NCBI GenBank assembly: GCA_964036195.1
Contig: OZ038455.1
Location: forward strand, 2,993,855 to 3,057,854
Length of the DNA: 64,000 nucleotides
Direction: 5' to 3'
Source of the DNA: Sphaerolaimus hirsutus
Lineage: Eukaryota > Nematoda > Chromadorea > Monhysterida > Sphaerolaimidae
Part shown: one piece after another, positions 1 through 15,400 of the stretch
How the letters are laid out: every line of letters begins with the position of its first letter
Position numbering within the stretch: position 1 is the first letter of the stretch
Program-made: the position numbers and the translations under genes
The notes under the pieces: model-generated
The model's database searches: none
What the model saw: the letters and a program-made list of their open reading frames with translations, nothing else
What the model was told of the DNA's origin: nothing

Positions 1-414
1 GCCACGGAATAACAATGAGTGGCGCCACGCACAGTATTTAAACTGTTGAATGTGAGCCTACATTTTTGAAACCTAGCATAGCACCCTGGGTGCTATATCA
101 CTGTGTAACACCCTGGGTGTTATGCACGGGGGGTGCTATAAATGGAGAAATACGGTACATAATCTATAAAAACTTATTACTGTACCAGGTAGTGAGGATG
201 ATCAAATCATGATCAATGGAGGCGTCCTATTTTTTCACTAATTGATTTTCATCCCAAAATACGGTTGACAAAATCAAAATTTTTGTCGTCACAAAATGAC
301 TATGTAAACGGCGCCTCATGAGTTTTCCTGGGGATAGGCCAGTGTGAATAATGCTTGTTGATAAATGTTTATTGATGATAAATGTCTAGTGGAATTTCAT
401 TTGCAACATTTCAG

Positions 415-3400
415 CTGCACCTGGGTACATCTACAAAATCAGCCCTGATTATGTTGTGACCAGGCAAACGGATTTGGAGGCCACATATAGAAGGTGCAGA
501 GTCAGTTCACAAACTTCTGGTTCATGAAATTGCTCAATATTTTACATCTTTGTTTAGTGTTTTGCTTTAGGTTGATCCAGTAACATAAATCACTTATACG
601 ACCGTTTCTTGAAGTACCTCCCCTTGAATTAACCCCACTCAAAATTACCCCAAAGTTTTTTCAATCTGAGGAAAAAGTAAACCCAAAAAAAAACATCTGG
701 AATAGGGTTCATTACGCATGCAATATACATGTATTAATTGCTGATTACATGATGACAATTTATTACATGAAGTAATTAATTGAGTTTGCATAGCAGTTAC
801 ACAGTTAATAGTTTTTGTAGCCATCTACATTATAATGTCTAAATGTATCCTGTTTTATCACATCTAATACCAGTTTTGGTATGTAAAAGCCCATCTTTAT
901 TACAATCCATCTCAAAGATTACTGGGGAATAATAGCCCCTTGAATAAGCACCTTCCTTTCAAGGAAATATGGTAAATCTGATAATAACTGACTGCCCTGA
1001 GATGAATAAACTTGATGGCTCATTAAAGCTCTGGTAATCAACGTACAGAAGTTTGTGAACAGACCAGGTATTATTCTGCCATGGAACTGATGCCTGGAGG
1101 GAGGGTTTTGTCCTGTGGAGGCTGGTCTGGAGCTGCAGGATATGCCACATGCTTTGTGTTAGTTGGCAATGCACCCTGACTCCTAGTTTTAAATTAGGAT
1201 CCTCTCGGTTGGGACCCTACTTACATTTAATGCCCTACTTACATTACTGAAGCAAATATTTACTGAGTGATGGAATTCATTTTGAGTTGTAAATTGGATT
1301 AGATGTTGGGACACTATTGTTCAATAGCGTGCTATAGGGAGCTAGCGGCATAGCCATTACCTACAGTGTGCACATAAATTCCTGTGCGTATTGGCACCGA
1401 GCCATGTGCCACTGTTACTCCGCGCACTCGCGCCAGCCTACATCTTTAAACTGCACGTGAATTTTGCTCGGCTGGGCGCGTCGTTTCCATATACAAACTC
1501 GTGATTTTTCCGAACTTTTTGAGGCCCATCACGCGCTTGAAAATGGGAATTGTGAGTCGAGCACTCGAGCGTACGCGCAGAGAGCTAAAATTACATGCGT
1601 TATCTGTTGAATGTAAGAAAATGTTGAAATTTGACTGTCAATATTGAGCCCACACAAAAAAGGCGAGCCTGACGGAAAATCCGCAATTTTCGAGGGACGT
1701 CCCGCGCGCGGGCGAAAACATAAAAGTGGGCGGAGCCTACTCAGAGCGGCGATGCAAAGCCAAATATCTGCGCGCACTGTAGTGCCCACGGTTGTTCCGT
1801 ATCCACATCTGAATTCAACAAGTTTCAAAATAGATCATTATTAAAATTAATAAAAATTTAGTTTTATTTAACAATTTTAGGTACTATTTAGAAACTGGCG
1901 AAACAAAATGGGCACCAACTTTGCTCAATGGGCTGCACAGACGTCATTCTGCATTATGCTATTACAACCACAGAATGTACATTGTGTCTGGGTACAATCC
2001 GGGTGCAAGTGAGTTTGTCCAACAGAATATCAGAATATAGCATCACAATCACTTAATTTCTTCACTTTCTAGGGGTGGAGTCAATCGATGTGAACCTTGG
2101 AGCCTGGGTGGCAGAACCTCCACTAGTATACTGGAGATACCACATAAATGCAGCTTGCAGAGTTTATCATGACAAAATGTATGTAGCAGGCGGTGCTACA
2201 CCACGTGGTGGCAGAAGGATCCAAGTGGAAGTGTCAGTACATAATTTGCTTTCCTTCACATTGACTTTTTGATGTAGGTGGGCTGTAAAAAAGCACAAGG
2301 CTACCTTTATCAAGACAGACATCCTATTTACAACCCCAGAGAATCATATGTCCAACATTGACAGCTGGGTTGACCTGCCATACATTGCAATAATTCGATT
2401 CCATATTTGACAGTATCATATGTTTTGTTTACATGATTGTTTAAGTAGATATTTGCATATTTTATTCACCATACTGATTGTGTCAAAAATCAAAAATCAA
2501 ACAGTACTGATTTCTGACGAATATCCTTTTGTAATGGGCAGTGATCATAGGCGGCGCAAGGTCTCAATTTGTGCTTGTGACATTCACCATCACATTGTCC
2601 AAAATGTGACCTTGTGACACTTTTTACTAGGTAAACTAGGTATTTCTGCTTGTGACACCGAAAATTCCGCTTGTGACATTCACAAGCACACAAGCACTTA
2701 CGCCGCCTATGGCAGTGATGTAAAATTGCCATAGTGACTGTAACTGGTACTAAACAGCTAATATTAATAATGACTAAACCAATATCAGAGCAAAAGACAC
2801 CATGACCATCGTACATGCTATTGTCACTTAGTGCCATTCTGCTCTAGTGCAATATATTTTCTACCATAAAACTCATGAAAAGCAGTGTCACTTGTTATGA
2901 TGTGATCCGACTGTTTTCATCGCCAGCAGTAAGATTCATTTCATTTCAAGATTATTTATTTACATAATTTTGATGGTAAATGCAATGGCATAATTTCAGC
3001 TTTGATGGGAGGTCCTGGTCAGTAACTGGCAATCTGCCAAGAGCCATCTGCTGTGGTGCTCTCAACATCATCAATGACATCTTATATTATGGGGCCGGTC
3101 ATACCAATGGACATAGACTTGAGTTTATAGCATACAACATTACCACAGGTAGGGCTGGAAATGAATTGTACAGTTATGAGCCCCCAGTTAAATTTGGGTT
3201 AATTATGTGATCCCAACTTTCCTGTGTGAGAGCTAGGGATGGCCAAAATATGTTTTTAATGACTTAAAAAACCACCACGTTTTTTAAATTTAAAATGTTT
3301 TTTTTAAAGATCCCAAATATGGTTATGGGTAAACATATACAGGTATATCAGTACTTTGTGATGATAAATATAGCCATAGAGTAGATGTGGAGACATGGGA

Positions 3401-6400
3401 TAGTATTATAAGTGGTGGTTTCTGTCAAAAATACCCATTTTTTGTCAACTTGTTATGAATATAGTCATTTGTCGAATGTTAGTGACTTCAAGTCAAGTTT
3501 TGCATGGGATAGTGCTTAAATAAAATTAAAAGAAAAGGGTAATACATTGACAGTGATGTTTCACACTGTAGAAGTATGTGGGAGCACATATGCGGCTATT
3601 TACATAGGCCCCAGCCAGGGACCGGTACCCGGCAAAAAATAAAATTTTTCAAAAGTCGATAATTGGTGTCTTCAAGGGGGATGTGTGTACAAGGTACATA
3701 AGTCTCACGGGGGATGTTTGGCCCCGGTCGAGGCCATTTCTATTGCTGCCAGGGACCAGTCCCCAGTGGGATTTCAATCACTATACAAAAATACAGTGAT
3801 TGACTAAAATTAAATTATAAATAAAATAAGATTCACTAACCACTCTGAGCTAAAATTTGGTATGCGTACTCACTAAACAAAGGAGTACTGGTATTTCTGC
3901 TTGTGACACCGAAAATTCCGCACACAGTGCAAATTAGTGCAAATTCCGCACACAGTGCAAGTTTATTTGTGACAAGCACACAAGCACTTACGCCGCCTGT
4001 GGTCCCCAGCTCAAAAATCCTGGATACATCCCTGCCGGCCGGGGCCTATGTAAATAGCCCACATGGACTGTATATATATTATATACTACACTGACATATC
4101 ACAGCTTATTATTTCAAAATAGCATGAACAAACGGAAGCTTTCACACTAAAAAAGCCTCAAAACCAAATAAAACAACCACCAATGGTATGTGAAATTGTG
4201 CCCTTGCGCGCAAAAAATGCAAAATACCTGCTGCATAAGTACAAAAAATTTTAGCTGATGTTTAAAAAAACAAATGTTTTCATGCCTGTTTTTTTAAAGA
4301 AAACATTTTTTTAAAGATGGTTAAAAAACACCAGACATCCCTAGTGAGAGCATAGTTAATTTCATCTAGTGACACTAAATTCTCATTGTTTGTTAAGTGT
4401 GATGCTTTTAAAATGTTTACTGTGTTATTTAGTTGACATTAGTTTGCATTCAGTTGAGAAAAATGTGCAATGTCAACTACCTCCATGTCCATGTGCCACA
4501 TATCAAATGGTACAGTGGTATTAACACAATTTGAGGAGGACAATCGTGCCATGGCATGGCACAGTTTGTAATTGGTGCCCTTACATGGGATTCTTGTAAA
4601 TTGACACTTTATCATGGTAGTGCCATCATGTAATTGACACCCATTAAATGAAACATGCAGTGGTGCCACTCATCCTCAATAAATACCATTACTCCTTATC
4701 ATTCTTGCACCTCTACTCCTATCCCAACAAACAGTATAAAACAGTAAATGGGATTGATATTCCCAGCACTATTATGGAAGCTGTTGTAAACAATGTGTTA
4801 AGTTTCACGTCTACTGGCTGTATTCCACTGAAACCACAGACACCTGGCAGGACACTGCTGATCGAGTTGCATCTGGCATTCACCAATTTTGTTCTGTTGA
4901 AACATGGTGATAAGTGATGATCTCTCTATTGACTGAACATTGATCAAAAGATAGATTCTGATTCTTTTCATATACCATTTTCTTTGTTATTGAGGACTAA
5001 TTTTTTACATGTTTGTTTGACAGATATTGCATTTTTATTGCATTTATGCAGGGTTTATCATGTGATGGGAATTAACCAAACTGCATGTGTTTCTAGATCA
5101 TTTTGTCTGTACTTAGGAGCCTGTGTGACCATATCTGGCATTGTGCCAAGTCAAGTCAGCAACTACTTTACACATGTCAACTGTTATTTGTGTCATGTAA
5201 ATATGACAAAAATAAACAAGTTTTAAAAAAGCAAAAATTAAAAACATAAAAAAAATGTCAGTCAGCACACTGTCTTTACTATCCCCTAACCCCCCCCCCC
5301 CCCTAAATCGGCCAGCTATCTATCTATCTGGAGCGATTTTAAAGAAATTTTCCCCCAATTTTCGCTCAAAATCACTAATTTTGTACCTTTTATAGTTTTT
5401 CATCTTCAAAATTCTAATTCATGTTCTGTATAGCCTATTTTCGGCTATTTTTTGTACTATGTGTACTTATATACCTATTTTTGGCTGTTTTTCTCCTACT
5501 TTTAGTGATTTTTTTCCCTTTTTCTTCCTTCTATACCTCGGAAAAGCCTATATATTGAACCCCCGCGAACCCCCCCCCCAACCCCCCCAGAAAATTTTTC
5601 AGCTATCTATCCCTCCGGATGAGCGATTTACTAATATACATGAACCCCCACGGGGGTCCAAATCTACAAAAAACCCTGTTTCACATGAAATTTCAAAAAA
5701 TCACAAATCAAGTTAGAATGCATTCGAGTTTTCTGCAATGAGGTGGCGGTCAACTACAGTTGACAGCAATTACAAATGACTCATTGTGGAAAACTCAAAC
5801 ACGTTCAAAGCTCATTTATGAGCTTTCGAAATTTTGTGTGAAAACTAGTGTGCGCAGGGCCAATAAAGCAACCCCTTTAATAGTGCGACCTATTTGGGCA
5901 CACGTGAGCATAACGCAACCACCTTCAATAATGTAACCCCCAAACCATGGGGTTTTGTAGATTTGGACCCACGCGGGGGTTCATATAGATAGTAAATCGC
6001 TCTTCCGGAGGGATAGATAGCTGGAAAAAACAATTTTTTTTGGGGGGGGGGGGATTTCGTGGGGGTTCAATATATATGCTTTTCCGAGGTATAGAAGGAA
6101 GAAAACGGAAAAAAATTGCTAAAAGTAGAAGAAAAACAGCTAAAAATAGGTATATATACCGTATATCCTCGAATAAGACCCCCCCTTGAATAACTCACCC
6201 CTCAAAAACACTGACGAAAAAATAACTCCCCCTTGAATAACTCCCCACCCTTGAATAACACCCCCCTCTGTGATGAGTGGAGAGGATACTGGAACAAGTG
6301 AAAAAACGAAATGCAAAATGCAAATGCAGTGCAGTGTGTGAGACAAAAAATACAAAGGATGTTAGCATACTGCAGCGAAAGCAGATGCACAGTGTGTATT

Positions 6401-9400
6401 TTACGCAATGTATACACACCTACCTACCTGCAAGTTTTCCTGAAAGTTATGAGGAAAAAATAACTCCCCCCTTGAATAAATCCCCCTCAAAAACTCTGAC
6501 GAAAAAATAACTCCCCAGGGGACTTATTCGAGGATACCGTATTTCCTCGAAATACCCCCCCCCCTCGAAATACCCCCCCCTCGAAATACCCCCCCTCAAA
6601 ATGGACACTATGAACTTATAAACCCCCCCCTCGAAATACCCCCCCCCAAATTTAGTGTATAGTGAACGTAAATGACAAAGGCTGCGGTTTGTCATCTGGG
6701 TAATGCAAAACACACGTTAAAAACGATGACTCTGTTATGTGAGAACAGTGATTATACGTCTACACACTTATACAAGTCTTTAGAGTCTTATAAATGGCGA
6801 TTTTTGTTGCATTTTCGACGTCTGCGTACGTTTCAGACGACAATTTAGTACTTGGTTTTCAAAAAATTTCTGGCGAAATAATAAACCCCCCCCTCGAAAT
6901 ACCCCCCCCCTCGTTTAACCCCCCCTCAAAATTCTCACTCTGAAACAATAAACCCCCCGGGGGTATTTCGAGGAAATACGGTATACGGTAAGTACATATA
7001 GTACAAAAAATAGCCGAAAATAGGCAATACGGAACATTAATTGGATCTTTGAAGGTGAATAACTAATAAAAAAGTATGAAAATTAGCAATTTTGAGCGAA
7101 AATTGGGGCAAAATTTCTTTAAAATTGCTCCAGATACACTCCTGGAAAAATGTCTTTATCCCTCTGATTATTTTGGTTCAATGGTGAACCAAACATAAAA
7201 TATGGGTTACCGAGGGGTGATACCTATTGGGGGTAATTATGTCAACCCCCATGGTAGAAATATGGTCCCCCTCCTGCGTATATAGTCAATATAACGTTAA
7301 CCGTAAACGCAGCGCCTTCCGCGATTTTTTCTTGCTTTTTTACATCTTGCTAAATGCGCGCAGTCGTGAGCTGGCACGGTGCCAACATTTCGTTTTGTGC
7401 ATAAGTTCAAAAATATGCACCATGTCGGGTTGATATTTGCCTGCCAACTGACGGCAGACAATTTTGAAAATGATGCGAAATCAATGGGAGTGCAGAGTAT
7501 CAAGTCCACTGCACATACCATTTTGAATACAAATTGGCAGTGATAAATTTTTGAGCAGTGCGTCGTTGTTGTTTTTACATAGCATCAGTCTTTTTCATTG
7601 TTTGACCATGTATTCTTCTTTATTCTAACGTTTTAGCATAAGGGATAAAGACTTTTTTCCACCAGAAATTTGATTTTGGATGGCTGTCAAATGAGCAGGA
7701 ACACACCCAGAAACCTAAAAATTGACATGTGGCATAAAAACACCTTAATCTACAAGAATTCATTACAAGTACATATACTGTAACACAGGTCGCACATTAG
7801 CAGGGGAGATATTGAATTTTTTGTTCCCAATCAGGAGGATAAAGACATTTTTCCAGGAGTGTAGATAGCTGGCCGATGGGGGGGGGGGGGTTAGTAGTAG
7901 GGCTCGAACTCGACTCGACTCGACTCGACTCGTGACTCGAGGGTAAAACAGGGTACCGACTCGACTCGTCTGACTCGACCGGAAAAATATGGCCCAAACT
8001 CGAGACTCGAGGTTTTTGCCTGACTCGACTCGAAATTTTAGCAAATTTCGAGTCAGGGTTGCCATTGAATAATGTCCTGAAAAATCAATTTGGATATGAA
8101 CTTTTTAACATATTTTTTGAAAAATTTGTGCGCGACCGCGCATTTCCATACCACATGCATTGAATGGTGGGTGTTAAAACTCAAATTTCTTGTTACCATA
8201 CAATTCAACACAATGAAATACACACACCATCCATGGGTTAACACCCTTTTCGGCCGCGCCATCCCGGCCGAAATGTCCACGGCCGAGATGGCGCGGCCGA
8301 AAAGGGTCCCTACCCCATCCATGATATACACACCACCTCAAATGCATTGCACAATGTTGACACTGATCCAAAAAAAAATGCTGTAAAAGATGTTAATTAT
8401 CTATCCGTAGGCTGATGTTATTTTTGAAACTTTATTTGTAGCAACATGAGTGATAGAAAGTTCTATTTTTGCTTTATCTTGATATTTCAATGAACTGTTG
8501 GCATTTAGACTTCATAAAGTGTGTGTGAAAACATTGGAAGAGAAACCAGTATCAAAAATTTCTGCAAGGGTCATACCAAAAAGTAATGGATCCGACTCGA
8601 CTCGAGACTCGAGATTTTTGCCAGACTCGACTCGACTTTTCACTGGCTTGCCTGACTCGACTCGCCGACTCGACCGGAAAAATTTTGGGGTTGCGACTCG
8701 AACTCGAGTTTGAAAAAAATCGAGTTTCGAGCCCTAGTTAGTAGCCCAAAATTTTGCCTCCGGGATAGATAGCTGAGCGGGCCTCCGGGATAGATAGATA
8801 GCTGGCGGAGTTGTGGGGGGGGGGTACCCCCCCCCCTACTAAACCCCTACCCAAAACACCAAAATCACTAGTTCATGTGTTGTGTCTAACTGCTTATTTT
8901 CATATAAAACTAGACTAAAAATTGGAAAACTAGTTTTAGAAAAAAATGGAAATTCAAACTCGTTTTTGAAAAAATGCTTAAAATTTAAATACTTTTTTTC
9001 TAAAGGGTTTGCCATTGTACTATAGTGCTGCAGTTCAATTTGCAGGTTACTGCAGTTCAATTTTGTTTAAAAAATCAGTGTCCCATTTCGGTTTGGCAAC
9101 CATCTGTTTAAAACAAATTGCACAGATACAAAAGGGTCACCGAATAGTCACAATTGCAATAGCACAGCGATAGTCAATAGCGGTGCATCATAATGCTCAG
9201 GGCGGGCTATTCAAGGGAATACGGTATGTGGACAGTTGAGACTTTGAGTTGAAGCACAATAAAATTCAACTCACCCTGTGCATGCGACACCTCCAATAGT
9301 GTGACCCCTAAAAATGTGCTCATTATTTTTCCACAGTACTTGGAGATCATTAGAAATTGCCACTTGGAAACGACACTATAACGGAAACATTATTGAACGC

Positions 9401-12400
9401 TGCCAGCTATCTATCTATCCCGGAGGCTGCTCAGCTATCTATCTATCCCGAGGCAAAAATTTTGGCTACTACCCCCAAAGACCCCCCCCCCCCCCCCAAA
9501 TCGCTCAGCTATCTATCTATACGGAGTTGTTTTTGAGAAATTCTGCCCCAATTTCCGCTCAAAATCACTAATTTTCACACCTTTTTATAGATTTTCACCT
9601 TCAAATTCGTGCTCTCCGGCTATATGTGTGGTTATATGTCTGTTTTTAGCCATGTTAAACCTACTTTTAGCCACTTTTAACCGATTACTAGCGATTTTTT
9701 CCCCTTTCGGCCTTCTATGCACTGAAATAGCCTATTTTAGAAATTAAGCCCCCCAGCCCCCCCTCGAGAAAATTTTTTCAGCTATCTATCCCTCGGGAGG
9801 AGCGATTTGCTATCTATCCAGCCCCCGCGAGGGCCAAAATCTTGGAGACCCCTGTATCGCAGCATGTCATTCACAAAAATATATTGTAAATCGTGTTTGC
9901 GGTATATTTTAGCAAGTGTTTCGGATATTCATTCGCCATAAATTGAAAATTAAGGGGATATCAAAATAAACGAAACTGGTAGAAATCGGAGCTGGTTTCT
10001 AATCACATCGCACTCCATACGTTATCCCCTCATTTAATCTAAAATCTAGCAAAAATCGGTATAGGATATCCACGGTAATGTAAACGTGTAATTTACCAGC
10101 TTTTGATGGTGGGGGGAGGGTATTTCTAGGGTTCAAATGGGATCCCGATCCTGAATCCAGAGAAATTTTGGGATTTTGAAGTCCCGATCACGAAATCCCA
10201 ATACCGACCCCAAAAGTCAAAAAAGCCAATCCCGATCCCAAAACATCTTAAAACCCAATCCAGAAAAATTTCCCTGGTCCCGATCCCGGAGAATTTGCCA
10301 AAAGTTTTTTTTTGCACCGAGAAATATGTATGGAAACATCCAGTGAACCATCCTTTACCGCTTCTCTGGCATCCTAAGTGTTTTTAGACCTTTTTAAGCA
10401 AATTTAGTGAAAAACCTACAATACACGAACATTATCCAAAGTACCAATCCCGATCCCCCAAAAATGCCAATCCCGATCCCGATACCCCAAAGTCAATCCC
10501 GTTTGAAACCTGGGTATTCCCTCGATATACATATTTGGCTAAACATGTACCTAAATACATGGACAAATCAAGGGCTGTTCCGCCCCCTTTAAAGTAAAAG
10601 TAAAGTGTAAAATGTCAGTGTCAATTTTAAAAAGAAAGATTTCATCACTGCATTGGTGACATCTAGCACAACAGTTGACAAATTCGTATGAAATTTTACA
10701 TGACATTTCACACTTTACATGGTCCGTTATCAGACGCCCCACACGAGTAGATCAATAAACAACTGCGGGGGTGCAGCCCCCCTCGAGACCCCTCAAATGA
10801 AACACAATGTCAATCACAAAACATAGAACGATCTACGTACACTATCAACCAATCTAATAGACTCTGCACTGTCGACCCCAGCCCCGTACCCATCCGCATT
10901 GTATTGAGCTACTGGCTGTAAATCGGCTGTCCCGGTATTTTCCGAACTGACATCATTGTGAAGCTGTGCTGGCACATTTGGCGGATCTATTGCCGTCTCA
11001 TATTGTTCATTTCGATCCCGCGCACAATTCTCGGCGGGTTCGATTCCGGCGTCCTTATTTTTCCTTTTGCGACTTTTCCGCTTTTCCGTTTGGGTTTCTG
11101 TTCCTCGTTTCTCTTGCGACTTTTCCGTTTGAATTTCTCCTTCCGCTTCCCTGGCCAATTTCATTTGTCGGCGTTTTTCCCGCTTCGCTTCGACGGCACG
11201 CTGATTATTTTTCGCCAGTCTCAGTTCCCTTTCTACTTTGTCCCCGCCGTACATGTCGTAGGCGAGAACGCGCTCTAGAAAAAAATGGGCGGGGAGATTT
11301 AGTTAAGCTGCGTTTACACTGCGACTTGTGCCGACAATTTCAAAACGTGAAAAAGTTCCATAATTTTGAAATAAAGTTCCATATATGCTAGAAACAGCAT
11401 ACAGTGAAGCATACTCACTAGTTAAGTGCACTCACATGCCAATTTGCAGATAAATCGTCCATGTCGTTCCAGAGTTATAAGCATTTCAAAAAATATTTCG
11501 CTTGTCGGTTCGCTTTTTTGGAAATATTTTCAAAATGCTTATAACTCTGGAACGACACGGACAATTTATCTGCAAATTGGCATGTGAGTGCAGTTAACTA
11601 ATGAGCATACTTCACTCCATTTTCTCGCAGATATGGAACTTTATTCCAAAATTATGGAACTTTTTCACTTTTCGAATTGTCGGCACGAGTCGCAGTGTAA
11701 ACGCAGCTTTAAGCGGCGTTTACACTGAGTTCTGTGCCGACCAGCATAAAGTTTCATATCTGCAAAACAAAGCAGGTATATATACTCACTAGTTGGGTGT
11801 ACACGCATGCCAATTCGCAGATAATTCGTGCATGTCGTTCAAGACGTTCAAACAAATTTCAGTTGTCGGTTCGGTTTTCGTTTTGAAACCGAACCGACAA
11901 CTGAAATCAATTTTCAAATGGTCTTAAGTATTGAATGACAGGTGCAAATTATCTGCAAATTAGTATGTGTGTAAACTTGACTAGTGAGTATCCTTCAATG
12001 TTTTTTCTTGCAGATATGGAACTTTATTCCATAATTATGGAACTTTATCACTTCATTTTTTTGTCGGCACACGAGACGGGGCAGGCTCGATACGCACATC
12101 TGCCCGATACGCACATTTGCCCGTTTTTTTCACATTACACTTTTTCAAGTGATTTTCAGATGAGTAAAGTGAAAAAAAGTTGCGCAATGACATTAGTGAA
12201 CTTTTTTCACTTCACTCATATCTGAAAATCACTTGAAAATGTGTCAAGTGAAAAAACAGTGAAAAATAGCCATTTTTTGTTATAGCCGCCATAGAAAATA
12301 CAGTTTTGAATTTTAGATCTTTTACAGAGGAGAATAGTGGGATACAAAAACACGTTTTTCAATGCCCATTTTACTGAAACATTTTTTTTCAAGAAAAAAA

Positions 12401-15400
12401 TGAAAACATCATGGCCATCTCCAATAAGTACAGATAAGAACATATTTAACGACCCCGTCAGGGGTATCTTGAATTTTGACTCTCCGAGTGGTTGGATAGA
12501 TAGCAAATCGCTCCTCCGGAGGGATAGATAGCTGAAAAATTTTCTGGGGGGGGTTGGGGGGGGGTTGTGGTGGTTCGATATATAGGCTTTTTCGGGGCAT
12601 AGAAGGACTAAAAGGGAGAAAAATCGCTAAAAAGTAGGCGTAAAATAGCTCAAAATGGGTATACAAGAGCATATAGTACTAAAAATAGCTGAAAATTGGC
12701 AGTTAGATGCATGAACTAGTGATTTTGGAGGTGAAAATATATATAGGTATGAAAAATAGCGATTTTGAGCGAAAATTGGGGTATAGTTTCTGAAAAATCG
12801 CTCCAGATAGGTAGATAGCTGGGCGATTTGGGGGGGGGGGTTAGGGGGTAGTAGCCCAAAATTTTGCCTCCGGGATAGATAGATAGCTGAGCGGCTAGGG
12901 ATGGAAAAAAGCGCTTTTTTTAACGGCCCCGCTTTTTTTAAAAAACGTGCTTTTTTCCCTTTTTTTAAAAAAATATCAAGACGTTACCTAAAAAGCTCCC
13001 AAATATGGTTCTGAGTCAATATATACAGTTATATCAGACAAGTAGCAGTACTTGTGATGATATATAGTCATAGAATAGCACTGTAGTCATGGGATAGCAT
13101 TATAAGTGCTGATTTCTGCCAAAAAAATCCACTTTTATGTCGACTCATTATGTATATTGCCGTCCGTTAATGTTTTGTGACTTCAAGTGAAGTTAGGCAT
13201 GCAATAGATCTCAAATGATGTTATAAGAGAAGGCTAATACATTGAGACTGATGTTTCCAACTGTGGAAAAGTGTGTAGAAGCACATTGGCTGGATATTAT
13301 ATACTACACTGACATATCACAACTTATTACTACATAATAGCATGCAGGAATAGAATTAATGCCACTAAAAATGCTTCAAAACCAATGAAAACCATCAGCA
13401 ATGGTAACGTGCATGCGAAATTGCGCGCTTGCGCGCAAAAAATTGCAAAATACCTAGTACTAAAAATTTTGCCAGCGCTTTTTTAAAAAAAAGCGCTGGG
13501 ACCCTTGCGCTTTTTTTAAAAAAAAGCGGCGTTTTTTTTTAAAAAAGCGCTTGAAAAAAAGCGCTGGCCATCCCTATGAGCGGCCTCCGGGATAGATAGA
13601 TAGCTGCGCGGTTTGGGGGGGTAACCCCCCCCTGGAGCCCGTTCACAAAAACCGTCGTTTTTAAACAACGTTTTTTCTTCATTACTTCCGAAATATAGTT
13701 ATGAGTCAACATTTTCATATTTCCAGCTACGTGAGAAACGTCGCAGTAGTTGTTTAATTGATTGGTTACTTGAAGCGGCCTTTATAGGGGTTACTCATTT
13801 CGTCAAGATATTTGTACAAATCCACGATAATGCATTAATATATTCACATTTGTCAACAAAAAAATTGGATTTTTTTGGTGAAATTCACGACTCATAATAC
13901 TATCCCACGTCTGTATAGCCATTTTATGGTATATGTAACATTACAAAGTACTGCCGCTTGTCTGATATGTTGATTCATCACCATATTTGGGCGCGTTAAA
14001 AGACGTTCTTTTTTAAACCGTTCGTTTTTAAAACAACTGGGTCATTTGAAAACTTTTCTCAATTTTCCGCCATTGTTGGTTGGCCACATTTACTGGGTCA
14101 TTATTCAATCAACTACGGTACAACCATCTAAAAAAAACCAACTCACCAATACTTCGCATCAGCGATCTCCAGTTTATATTGAGCGCTTTGATAGCATCCC
14201 GCCTAGCGTGGGACAAATTGGGTGTCGAGTCCGTGTGCAAATAATGCAGATACACGTTGACTATGAGTCGATCCGAGTCGATGTTAAGTTTGCGGCCGCG
14301 GAAACGAAAACGTGAACAACCTGCGAGAATTTTCGTTGTTTTAAGTTGGGGGTAGGGATGGAAAAAAGCGCTTTTTTTAACGGCCCCGCTTTTTTTTAAA
14401 AGCGCTTTTTTTAAAAACACGCTTTTTTCGCTTTTTTAAATGTTGAGACGTTCCCTAAAAACCTCCCAAAAATGGTTCTGTATCAATATATACAGGTATA
14501 TCAGACATATGGCAGTACTTGTGATGATGTACAGCCATAGAATGGCTGTGTAGTCATTGGATAACATGATCAGTTGTGATTTCTGCCAAAAAAATACTTT
14601 TTATGTTGACTCATTATGTATATCGCCGTTTGTGAATGTTTCATGACTTCGAATGAAGTGAGGCATGAAATAGTGCTTATAAATAAGGCTATAAGAGAAG
14701 GCTAATACATTGAGACTAATGTTCCCCATTGTTGAAGTATTTAGGAGCACATTTGCTTAATTTTCTACACTACACTAACATATCACAACTTATTATTACA
14801 TGATAGCATGCAGGGATAGAAGCAATGACACTAAAAATGCCACAAAACCAATGAAAACAGCCACCAGTGGTAATTTGCATGTGAAATTTGGCGCTTGCGC
14901 ACAAAAAATAGCAAAATACCTAGTGCATAAGTACAAAAATTTTTGCCAGCGCTTTTTTTAAAAAAGAAGCGCTGAGACCCTAGCGCTTTTTTTAAAAAAA
15001 GCGGCGTTTTAAAAAAAAAAAAGCGCTTGCCATCACTAGTTGGGGGTGTTAAGAAAGCAATGGTCTACAATGGGGGTTGGGGGTAACTACCCCCAAGGAC
15101 GTAGCCAGGGGGGGGGCCTCCCCCCTTCCTGAGTCGGACAAAAAAAATATGCCAGAAATGGCACTTCCATGAAGCAGGGGTTTCCAAGATTTTGGCCCTC
15201 GCGGGGGCTGGATAAATAGCAAATAGCTCCTCCGGAGGGATAGGTAGCTGAATTTTGTTTGAAGGGGGGCTGGGGGGGGGGGCTTGGGGGGGGGGGCTTG
15301 GGAGGGGGCTTGGGGGGGGGGTCGCGGGTGCGAAATATATGGCATTTTTCAGTGCATAGTAGGCAGAAAGGGCAAAAAATCACTAAAAACAGGTTAAAAG

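Larger units (their letters stand above)
5285..9860. repeat. GATAGATAGCTG-family repeats with inserts
   Basis: Copies in both orientations share AGCTATCTATC blocks, GAGCGATTT, GAAAATTGGGG and long C or G runs beside GAACCCCCGCG. The arms at 5285-5400 and 7055-7890 are inverted to each other, with MITEs inserted between them. More pieces are at 8744-8860 and 9395-9860. No coding capacity is seen. Full element ends are not defined. Confidence 0.6.

Noticed and set aside
4984-5226. 80-residue frame after gene A exon five
   Set aside because: Shares a few residues (CRVYH) with a kelch exon but has no phase-compatible borders.
7763-8713. Ser/Arg/Thr-rich frames in the CGACT element
   Set aside because: Products of the GACTCGACT word in all frames.
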